Origin: Pictodentalium vernedei
Taxonomy: Eukaryota; Mollusca; Scaphopoda; Dentaliida; Dentaliidae
Direction of reading: 5' to 3'
DNA length: 64,000 nucleotides
Assembly: GCA_031216915.1 (NCBI GenBank)
Contig: CM062294.1
Coordinates: forward strand, 26,474,985 to 26,538,984
The notes under the pieces: model-generated
The model's input: the letters and a program-made list of their open reading frames with translations, nothing else
Databases searched by the model: none
Told to the model about the DNA's origin: nothing
In this document: positions 54,890-64,000 of the stretch, one piece after another
Numbering within the stretch: the first letter of the stretch is position 1
Layout: every line of letters starts with the position of its first letter
Position numbers and translations under genes: made by a program

Positions 54890-57588
54890 TGATGTCTTCC
54901 AACAGTGTGCCTCCGTCGTCACAATTAATTAAGGGCTAGCGGAAAAGTGCTCATGTAAATACGCCAATTGCCTAAGAGGACCCTAGTAGGTTCGACGGCC
55001 TTTGACGTCCGCTAGCTCGCCCAGTGTAGCGTCCATTCACCGAATGGTTCGGCAGCCGGGTTCGTCCGTTGCGGTCTAGAAGGAATTTTGGGGTGATGCG
55101 AGCACTATAAATCAACCTAATGCACATCCAGTGACGGCGGATCGGAGGGAGAACGGAGGAAGCCTTTTAGTCCAGTTCATAGCTCGTTCCGGTCCATCCG
55201 GACGGCAAGCGAGAGATGCCCCTCTCTCGTTCAACAACATCTGGCCCCAGATGTTGTGGTACAAAATGTGTCGCAAGCGGAGCATACGTCCGTCGCTCGG
55301 GACGCTCCGTTCTATAGGCAGTCCGCGGAGACTGCTAAGGCTTCCTCTTCTCGTCAGCGCACACGACCGCACCTTGGCTGCGTGACCGCCGATATATTAC
55401 CAGCTTCGCCGATCAAGGATTCTTCGGCGACCAGGTCACACCATCCGGTAGCCAGGGACACGAGGCCTGCAGACTCCGGACGTTCGCATAGGAAGTGTGC
55501 GGGAGTCAACGTACACGGAGCTTCCGGCGGCAATGCATCGTAAGACCGCTACTGCACAGGCCTTGGGAACAGACGTGCTTTCCTAAATAGCACAGTTTAT
55601 CGCAGCATCCCAGCATCAACTGAATCTGTCGCATATTTTTTATCCGACGATGCTGGGTCGGGACGCTCCGCGGAAGCGGGTACGGACGTCCGAAAGTTTC
55701 ATCCGGTCCGACGGGATACCGAAAGGGATTTGGAGGATTTCGAGCCTTCCCTTTCGGAACAACATATGCTGTTGTGTATGTCATCTGACTTGGTCTTCTA
55801 CAGCTTCTTTCGTCGGACCAGAATGCTGCGATGCCGGATAAGAAACTGGTAGCATCGGTGGACTTAGAAATTTTTGGTTCGGTTCAGGGACATCGTCCCT
55901 CAGTTCCGACATAGTCCAATAATGTCACACAAACTTTCGAATTATTGAACGACGCTATATATATTATTATTTTATGCTTGCTATAACCAAGCATTTCTGG
56001 TTTCTTGTTCGCAAAGTTACGGAGATGTCTTTCAAAAGTGTGCCTCTGTCGTCATAGTTAATGAAGAGCTAGCGGCAATAAGTGCTCATGGAATATGTCT
56101 ATCGCCTACGGAGTGACATTCGCTAGCTCACCCGGTGTAGCGTACATTCATCGATTGGTTCGGCTGCCGGGTTCGTCCGTTGCGGTCTAGGAAGGAGATT
56201 TGGGTGATGCGAGCACTTTAATTACTTTAGTACTCACCCAGTGACGGCAGATTGAGGACAGATCGGAGGAAGCCTGTTAGTGCGGTTCCTGGCTTGTCCA
56301 GGTCCGTCCGGGCTGTGAGCGAGAGAGGTCCCTCTCTCGTCCAACAACATAGGGGACCGCATGTTGTGGTTCAGATATTTTACATTCGAGCATATGTCCG
56401 TCGGTCGGGACGCTCCGTTATATTGACAGTCCGAGAGACTGTCCTTAATGCTTCCTCATCCTCACAGCAGGGCACACGACCGCACATTGGCTACGTGACC
56501 TCGAGTATCCGATCAGTTTCGTCATTCAGTGATTCCACGGCGAATAGGTCGCGCCATCCGGTAGCCAAGGGACACGAGGCCTATACACTCCGTTCGCTCG
56601 CATATTGGTAGTATGCATAGGGTAACGATCACGGAGCTTCCAGCGGCAGTGCATCGTAAGACCGCTTCTCCTCAGGCCTCAGTGACGGACGTGCTATCCG
56701 AGTTAGCACAGTTGTTTCGCAGCATCCCAGCAATTGACAGTTTCTCGGTCGAATCAGGAATTATCCGATGGCGCTGGGTCGGTGCGGTCCGCGGTTGCAT
56801 CAGGTACGGACCGAACGCTTTATAGGGTCCGACAGGATGGCGAAAGGGATTCGAAAGATTTCGAGTTTTCCCTTTAGTAGTATCGGAAGCTGCCTTTCAT
56901 ATGTTCTGGCATTATCTTCCAGTGATTGTTATTTCGGACTTCATTGCTGCGATCTTGGATAAGAGACTTATAGCGTCATTGGACTCGGATTTTTCGATCG
57001 GTTCAGGGACATTATCCCTGACTTACCGACGCAGTCCAATATTGTCATTACAACATGTGTTTTATTTTCGACGCTATATATATATATATATATACAAGCC
57101 TGCTACCAAGCATGATAGTTTAGTTTCTTGTCCGCGTTGCTCATTTCTGCCATTTTATTATTTATACGAATAGTTTATTTTGGCAGAGCAGGGCATACCG
57201 AGAGTTCATATGCGTCTAGACGGTGTGGTTAAAGACTGGATATATTCTTTTTCGCCGTTTATGTCTTTTCCAACTTCAATGTTGGAAACGACATGATGTA
57301 TAGTAGACTTAACTTAGACGCTTTATCATACGTAATCCGCCTTACTGAGGCGTTATCATTACGTCTTCAAGAAAAGATTTACGGGATATTATTCTCAATG
57401 TAATTTCTTTTGAGGGCAGTAGTTTGTTCACGTATAACTCCGCCCTTCAGTGGCTGATTGGAGTTGGTTAGATGTGACGCAGCCCTAGCTACATCCACAC
57501 GCGTGGATAGTAAGGTTAAGAACTCTCTCAGAGTCGCTTCGTTCTCGGAGGAGCTTCTCTTCGACGGCAACTTTTCAGCAATCCATGA
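54890..57588 (+). pseudogene. DIRS gag relic, duplicated (copy 3)
   Basis: As in copy 1: two versions of the gag 5' part in tandem, then a relic of the middle and C-terminal part (57110-57588). An AT dinucleotide run (57078-57096) differs from copy 1. Local frames such as 55256-55543 (HTSVARDAPFYRQSAETAKA) match the intact gag closely but are short. Confidence 0.75.
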
Positions 57589-59455
57589 ATTGCTCGATTT
57601 ACACGTTCTCTTGTCTATCTAGTGTTACAAGAGATTCAGACTGGGGCAAACATTCGGTGGTTGACTCAGAGAGTGCCACCGCAGTTGCCGGACCCGAGTG
57701 TGGCTGTTATGACGGTTGCCAGTCAAACAGATTGGGATATAATACTGATCCCTACGGATTCGAAGTGCCAGGGTCTTTGGGTTCCGCAGTCTCTTAGCAA
57801 CCAGTTTTCTTCCGCGGAATAATGTTTTTTAGGCTTGCTTTATGTCATTGCATGAACATTATTCAGAAACGCATGCCCAAATCCTGTCCTTTAATTCGAC
57901 AGTAGTGGCGTATCTCCGGAACCAGGGAGGCTCTCTTTCGTTTCCGTTATTCAATTTAATGGAAAGAATCCGTCTGTTGGTTATAGTACACCAAGTTCTG
58001 TTTTGGTCCGTCATATTCCGGGTCGTCTGATTGTTTTACCGGACTCCCGTTCTCTTACGGGTCGCTTGTTGCTGTCAGAATGGACTCTCAACAAACAAGT
58101 ATTCAATCAGATTTGCTATCTATGGGAGCGCCCAATGATGATTTATTACGACACAGCTTGCTAATCAATTGCAGATGTATGTGTTGGCTTGTCCAGATCT
58201 CTGAGCTAATGTTGTTAACGCTCTATTAATCTATAGGACGGAATGATAGGATACGCGTATCCTCCGGCGCTGTTGTTTCAGCAGGTATTGCTAAGATAAA
58301 CAACCACAATACATTTCTGTTGATAGCATCTCTATCTTCACAGAGATCATGGGTAATTTACTCTCTTGTCTACTGTGGGTCTTAACGTGAAATCTTCCTC
58401 TATGTGAGGATCTTTTTTCACTGGGTAAATCGTGTCATCTTTATCACAACCCGCAAGGTCGCAACCTTCATGTATTCCGTTGTGTGGTCCGTATTGCATT
58501 GTAAGCACTGTACTGGACGAGCTTTGGATGCGGTTTCTTACTATAGGAGATCCTCTTCTTCGCTATTCTATGCGGCTAAAGTGGAGGCTCTTCCGTCGTT
58601 GGTGTAGGGATCATTATGTTCATATTGTTGATCCCTCCATACTACTCATTGCAGTTTTTTAGTATACTTGTTTCACAAGATCTACTGCAGCCTGTTATTA
58701 TTAAGGTTATAGGTTTATGTTACCTCATACCTATGCACTCTACGATAGTTTACAATTGAGTCTTATGTCTCTTTATCTAAGTCAGTTAGTAACTTTTTGA
58801 TAAATAGACTTAGAATCTTTAGATTAAATTCCTATATGGATTTTAACTTCGGTTCTTATTTAGCTAAGTAATCATTTGAGCCTCTGGAAACAGTAGTTTT
58901 CAAATTCTGACCTTTTAGACAGTAAATCTGTTGGTTTCTCTTTTACTGTAGAGTCAGTGAGTTTCATGCACTATCGATGGATGATTTTTACTTTCGTAGT
59001 TTCGGAATCACTACTTCCGTTACTATTTAGGTTGGATTTTTGCATAAGAGTTAGGCTCCTATTATCCGGAACCTATTATTTTTAAGGTCCTTCCGTCTTC
59101 GTATGGGCATAGGCCTTTACTCTTTCCGGGTAGAGTTTATGTATTTATAAACAGATATCTGTTTATTACTATGGGCGTAAGCTTCTTCTGTCTTTGATGC
59201 CTAGTAGAAGGACGTTACGCTCCATTTTATTGTTAATGGATTCTATTAACTATCGGTACTGCTTATGGTATATCATTGACTTAGCAGATGTGCTTAAGAT
59301 TTCGGCTCATGAAGTAAGAGTTCTTCTACTTCTTGGGCTTACATTAATAGTGTCGCTATTATAGATTTTTGAAGGCCGCTCATTGCGCTCAGCCATCCAC
59401 ATTCATGAATTTTTATCTCAGAAATATCGAGTCCATTTCTGGAGGCCTCTATTGT
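57588..59455 (+). pseudogene. DIRS RNase H and recombinase relics (copy 3)
   Basis: RNase H relic at 57595-58090 (CAAGAGATTCAGACTGGGGC, GTCAAACAGATTGGG, TTCGACAGTAGTGGCGTAT). Recombinase relic at 58500-59455, with the TCGGCTCATGAAGTAAGAG box near 59301 and AATTTTTATCTCAGAAA near 59406. Stops throughout. It shares its indels with copy 1 rather than with copy 2. Confidence 0.75.
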
Positions 59456-59865
59456 TAGGTCTATTATCTACTGCTCAGAATGTCATTCACTTAACAGTTG
59501 CCACTATAGCTAGGTAGGCTGTCTGTTTCGGCAGTGTCTCCGTTCTGCTGCCCTCTTCGCTCTGGGCTATTTGACCCAGGGCAAGAAAAAGGGGGGGGGG
59601 GGGGGAGGGTGTTCCCTTGGGTCACCTGTTTTACTATGAAAACAAGGGGATACCTCCTCCGGAGTTAGTAATTCTGAGCTGTTATTGGGATGGTTGTTTA
59701 GTGAGAAGTTTAGGTTTTTAAAATTCATTCAAGTCTTAGTTTTTAAAGTTAACATTTATTATATATATATATTATGTAAATTTCAAAATTGGAAATAATA
59801 CAGGCTGTTTTGGCAATTTTGTTGGGTTAAAGGATAAACGAGTGAACTATTGTAAAATATGTTGT

Positions 59866-60020
59866 GATTTTTATGTATCGGTATTATGTTTGTGTATTTT
59901 GTAAATTATCTTGTGTTTTTTATGTATCTGTATTATGTTTATGTATTTTGTTTTTTATGTATCTGTATTATGTTTGTGTATTTTGTTTTTTATGTATCTG
60001 TTTTATGTTTGTATTTTGTG
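59866..60020. repeat. ~40-bp minisatellite, ~4 units
   Basis: Units of TTTTTTATGTATCTGTATTA, TGTTTGTGTATTTTG repeat with small variations between about 59866 and 60020, in the presumed 3' end of the MULE. Confidence 0.75.
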
Positions 60021-60393
60021 TATGCTTTTGAAGTTTATATTTTAAGTAAATTTCTTGTTGTCTGATGGCAACAAATTGCCTATAGATTAGTGTTTTAATG
60101 TTTCTGTAATGTGTTTGAGCATTGTGTGTTTTTGTTCTTGTCTTAGTTTGTTACCTAATTTTGAAATGCTTTATATTCTGTATTTTTATGTGATTGAAAT
60201 GATTAATGATTGAATTTGAAATTGCAATAAACATTTTTCCATAAATCAGACTTTGTGTGCATATTTCACAGATTAGTCCATTAGAATAATGGGTAACAAG
60301 CAGGGGATTAGCTGTACACTAAAGTGTGAATGTTGTTGTTTTAAGTTGTCTAAGTTATGGGATGTCTAAGTTTTGGGAGGATACCTTTTTTGG

Positions 60394-61800
60394 ACAGTGG
60401 AAGGTGTGAATAAGCTTTGAAAACAGTCCTGTCAATAAACAAAGCTCCTGCTTTATGACCCCAATTAGGAAATGGATTACTTAATAACAATTAGGTGTAA
60501 AATTTATATTTCAATGGGTCTCATTTCTTTTATCATCAGTGTTTAAGGATTAATGATGAAGAGTGATTGAAAAGACCTGATCCGGAGAAAAATCAGTTTG
60601 GGATAAACAATAAAAATTAAAAAACAACTCATTTTTTTCCGGCTGCTTTATTTGTTTACAGGGATGGGATTTTTCAGCAAATTCGCAGATTTCAGCAAAT
60701 TCATGCCCCAATAGTGAAATTTTATAGAAATTAAGTATTTCTAAACTAACAGCTTCACCCTGATGTTTACAAATTTATTTTGAAAATAAGGGAATTTTCA
60801 CAAATTTCGACGAATTTTGTTGCTTGCTGCTCTCATCCCTGCTGTTCACTGATAATGTAAGATACGCTTAGCCCATGGTGACTACAAGACTGTTCAGAAA
60901 AGTTGAAGAGCAAACTGAGACAAGTTAAACAAATCAAAATAGGAAAAATCACTTAGCTTCAGAAGCTTTAGCTTTGTCCCAAAGTTTCTGACAGTACTCT
61001 TATGAACAGATCACCTGGTAATACAAGCAGTAGGCCAGGTGAACGAAATTGAGAAGAAGGGGGGGGGGGGGGGAGGGAGGGGGGAGAGTCTTTAAAGTCA
61101 TGGAGGCCTATGGCCTATTTTTAACCACTCTGCACGAAGGGTGTGGGGAAGGGGTGTGGGGGTTCAATCAACATTAAAGATTTATATTTATTTACATGAA
61201 CACGCACGTCATTTGCCAAAGTGAGACCACCCCACCCCCACCCCCCTCCCCCCCTCCTCATTGCCTCAAAGACCCAAGTTGTGACCACTCGGTCATTATT
61301 TCAAAATCTTGTGGCGGGAAGGGGTGGGGTCGGTCAAAATATTCATAGGATGGTTTGACTTAGGGACAGGCGGGGTGAAATCATTCGCCAGCCTTACGGC
61401 ATGGCGCTGAAGGTCGGTTTGGGTCAAATAGCGGGGAAGGTTTGGGTTTGGATCAAAATTATGGGGGCAATTTAGCCAGGGGATGCTCTGGGCGATTGTC
61501 ATTGAACTGAATAGCGAGTCGTGGCCCCACTGTTTGTAATAATTGGGCATAGCTAGTAATATGAACAACTTCTAGGGCCTCAAAAAAGAATGAGACAGTT
61601 TTAAATGATCTTGAAATTTTACTGCGATTTGCTCGTTAAAAATTCTGTTGGAGACTTAGCGGAATTATTGGTATTTGGATTTTTTGTGGAGATTTTATCC
61701 ACATTTATCCATGTTTTCCAAGTCAAACAAGGTCACAGATATTAATTGATAAAATATTGGAGGCAAAACATTGTTAGCTGCGACTAGCAGCTCTATAAGT
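60394..61800. other. Non-coding interval with a small MITE
   Basis: No supported ORF. At about 60659-60842 inverted ends CAGGGATGGGA and TCTCATCCCTG bound a roughly 180-bp hAT-like MITE. G and C runs lie at 61040-61085 and 61230-61258. The minus frame at 61296-61568 shows no family resemblance. Confidence 0.5.
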
Positions 61801-62099
61801 GGCAATGTGAAACTCGGATCCTGCAACTGCAGTGGAACTCCCTTAGTTAACCACTGAATGTCTGCCGAAGTCTGAATCTCTTGTTTCACTTGATTTGACA
61901 AGAGGATGTCCATATCGAGCGAAAGAATCTACACTCTCCAAATCTGAGTCAGAAGGATTTGGAGTGAATGAGTGCGTAGCCGTCCCGTTGGAATGAGATC
62001 TGCGGTCGCTCCACACAAACCTATCCGTCACATGAATTCTCTCACTGTAGCCCTGTGAGAGAGAAGACAATAGCTAGCGTAACAACTGACTAACTTCAC

Positions 62100-62768
62100 T
62101 CAGATTAATGGCAGATGAACGAGATTGTGCGTCTTGAAGCTCATCCCCAGGAGAGTGAACGACTTGGACGACATCAGATCTGACTTCTCTATGTTTACTA
62201 TGAAACAGAGAAGCCGGAGCAACAGAAGCAGATTCTGCACATCGTTCTGAAGCGGTAACTCGTTGCCGTACCTCTGAAGAATATAGTCCAGGTAGGCCAA
62301 CGTTACCGCAAACAAATGAACTCGAAAATGAGTCAATACCGAGTTCATTATTCGAGTGAAAGCCCAGGGCGCTAGATTCAGACCGAAGCACATCGCTCGG
62401 AACTGACATACGACTCCAAGGACAATGAAACAAAGATACTTTCTGAACGCCAGATGTACCCTGATGTGAAAGTACGCATCCTTGAGATCTACATGTATGC
62501 TCGCAGCATAGTTGTTCACTCGAATGCTCGCTCTGACCGATCGAATGGTCTCTATAAAGAATTTGAAGCCACAATCAGCTTGTTTATCCAGCTCAAAACT
62601 ATGACTGGACGGAACGAGCTGTCTGATTTCAGAACCAGAAAAAGATGGCTGCAGAAACCTGGAGATTCCTGGTTTACTGTGACCTCTATCGCGTTCATCA
62701 CTAAAAGAGACTGGACTTCTGATAGAAGCGAGGCTCCTTTCTGCTGATTTGTTGGAAGCTGAGTCCAT
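62100..62768 (-). pseudogene. DIRS reverse transcriptase, YLDD changed to YLDY
   Basis: A 222-codon open frame: ETIRSVRASIRVNNYAASI, HVDLKDAYFHIRVH (first Asp kept), FRAMCFGLNLAPWAFTR, AYLDYILQRYGN. The second Asp of the YxDD pair is Tyr (GAC to TAT), so catalysis should be lost although the frame is open. Otherwise it aligns along its length with the 47203-47830 RT, with a different N-terminal lead (frameshifted near 62640). Confidence 0.85.
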
Positions 62769-63006
62769 CTTGGACTTCGAGTTAACGGAAATTCTCCTTT
62801 GAAGGACAGTTCAGTCCTTCCGATATAACTCCTCGAACTGAAGGGTCTTCCATAATAAAATCAAAATTGATTGAGAAACTCGACAGTCTTCCGCCCACTG
62901 GAATGCGACAAAGGTTTAAAACATCACCTCTTGGATTTGTGAGGGTTTCGGAAGGAGAAACTATGTCCTCCACAGCCCGCACCTCATCCTGTTGATCTAG
63001 GGATGT

Positions 63007-63900
63007 CTAACCGGTTGTTTCGGCCAGAATTACGGCCCCTACCTGAGTCGCTACCTTGACAGTCTCTAGAGTAAAACCTAGAGGACGCATAGAAACCTCT
63101 ATAGGAACTTCCCTTGGACGTATTCGCCCGAGAAGTGCCTGTCCTACTCTTCTGCGCTGACTCCGACTTATAGATGTGGATTTGAATAGCAGAGAGTCTA
63201 AAGCTTTCTTAATTATCTGAACATAGATTGCGGAAAGCTTGCCGTTGAAGAGAAGCTCTCCGGAGACCAGGTCGACTCTGAGAGAGTTATACACCTTACT
63301 ATCCACGCGCGTGGATGGGCCGCATCACGTGTAACCAACTCCAAATTGCCACTGAAAGGGCAGAGTTATACGTGGAGAATGCTATGGCCCTAGAAAGAAC
63401 TCTTAAGGAGGATCGTTTCCCCTAGAATTCTTTCCTTGATACGTAATGATAACACTCTGATAAGGTGGACTGCGTACAAAAATGCGTCTAAGCTAGCCAT
63501 ATTAGACGATATTGACGTTTCCAACATCATGGTTGGAATTGACATAGACGACCGTATAGGCAATTCTAGGACTTCAGCCTGGTCGTCTAGATGCAGAGGA
63601 ACTCTCGGAATGCCCTGTCCTGCCGTTTTGAATTATTCCATGAATTGATGAAAGGCAGATGAAGAGCACTTGCCGATAAGAAACTGGACTTGCCCTATTG
63701 GTAGCAAGTTTATATATAGTGTCATATAATAGTTCAAATGTCTCCAAGACATTTCTGGACTGTGACGGAAACTGAGGGACAATGTCCCTGAACCGATTAA
63801 AGAAATCTGTGTCCAGTGGCGCTATCAGTCTCTTATTCGACAATGCAGCATTTAGGTCCGGAGGAACAACGTCAGAAAAATAAAGCCGGATGAACTCCTC
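63007..63900 (-). pseudogene. DIRS gag C-terminal half (copy 4)
   Basis: Pieces 63843-63574 (NKRLIAPLDTDFFNRFRDIVPQFPSQS) and 63306-63007 (YNSLRVDLVSGELLFNGKLSAIY) match the intact gag of copy 2 in order. Frameshifts separate them. The intervening DNA keeps coding-like similarity (ILDDIDVSNIM on the opposite strand is a shadow). Confidence 0.8.
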
Positions 63901-64000
63901 AGCAATTATGTTGTTCCGTAAGGGAAAATTCTATTTCTCAGGCCATTATTTGTAAAATTACATGCAGGCGAGCGGTTTTTATTTTATTTTTTATTTCAGT

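Larger units (their letters stand above)
53553..59747 (+). mobile_element. DIRS copy 3, RT-deleted, right end lost
   Basis: Colinear with copy 1 and very similar in detail: the same gag 5' duplication (54895-55970 and 56020-57110), the same gag-to-RNase H junction (near 57588), and the same decayed recombinase (58500-59455). The left ITR starts at 53553, with NRF1-type palindrome 53704-53717. It stops near 59747 in the 3' region, so ICR and right ITR are gone. The MITE found in the copy 1 ITR is absent. It has no functional ORF. Confidence 0.85.
52108..60393 (+). mobile_element. MULE-like DNA transposon, internally deleted and nested
   Basis: Inverted ends: ATCTCCCATAACTTAGACATC with CCCATAACTCAGACAC (52113-52149), and GTCTAAGTTATGGGATGTC with TAAGTTTTGGGAGGATACC (60348-60385). 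They enclose a FLYWCH-containing transposase relic. Subtracting the piggyBac MITE and DIRS copy 3 leaves roughly 2 kb of original element. An AATAAA at 60226-60231 near the right end may be its polyadenylation signal. The poly-T at both ends prevents me from defining a target duplication. Assigning the ends to the transposase is inference. Confidence 0.6.
61800..63957 (-). mobile_element. DIRS copy 4, truncated, runs to the window edge
   Basis: Reads on the minus strand: gag C-terminal half (about 63900-63000), ORF2 N-terminal part (62982-62782), RT (62768-62100), RNase H start (62070-61800). It ends in the RNase H at about 61800, so recombinase and right end are missing. It keeps the RT that copies 1 and 3 lack and has no hAT insertion at the 46067 site. 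Several frameshifts. Upstream gag and left ITR, if present, lie beyond the window. Confidence 0.85.

Overview
This window looks like intergenic DNA from a marine invertebrate animal. It is AT-rich and densely packed with transposable elements. I found no convincing host gene, and no rRNA, tRNA or CRISPR array. The mixture of CR1/L2-like and Jockey-like LINEs, Tc1, hAT and piggyBac MITEs, a MULE remnant and several DIRS tyrosine-recombinase retrotransposons points to Metazoa. I cannot name the phylum: mollusc, lancelet, echinoderm or hemichordate would all fit. Almost every coding stretch is a frameshifted or truncated relic, so most are listed as pseudogenes.

Layout, left half. 1-487: 3' end of a CR1-like LINE on +. 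488-4420: Jockey-like LINE on -, with a 380-bp tandem duplication. 5768-10147: second LINE on - with a 2A-like motif, split by a 722-bp hAT MITE with an 8-bp target duplication. 10149-13085: Tc1 relic, hAT-type MITE, a 370-bp tandem repeat and a piggyBac MITE. 13137-16910: Tc1 relic on + interrupted by an esterase-endonuclease LINE on -. 17344-20480: Ty3/gypsy-like gag-protease relic on -. 21050-22053: basic ORF1-like relic. 22141-25222: 3-kb element with about 600-bp inverted arms and smaller inverted-repeat elements nested inside. 25831-26030: four 50-bp tandem repeats.

Layout, right half. Four DIRS copies dominate it. Copy 1 (28500-35745) and copy 3 (53553-59747) are decayed. They share the same deletion that removes the end of gag and the whole reverse transcriptase. 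Copy 2 (41251-50894) keeps a 711-codon gag frame, reverse transcriptase, RNase H and a tyrosine recombinase with its R-H-R-Y residues. It has inverted terminal repeats and an internal complementary region, and a 1.1-kb hAT element sits inside its second ORF. Copy 4 (about 61800 to past 63950) is on - and runs to the window edge. Copies 2 and 3 both lie inside members of one piggyBac MITE family. For copy 2 an uninterrupted paralogue of the target site lies at 27013-27908. Copy 3 lies inside a piggyBac MITE that lies inside a MULE (about 52108-60393).

How the parts relate. The DIRS inverted repeats carry a perfect 14-bp NRF1-type palindrome in every ITR seen. The RT-less DIRS form is present at two sites with unrelated flanks, so it was probably moved in trans by fuller relatives such as copy 2. 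The nesting gives a relative chronology of waves: MULE, then piggyBac MITE, then DIRS; and DIRS, then hAT or TA-flanked MITEs.
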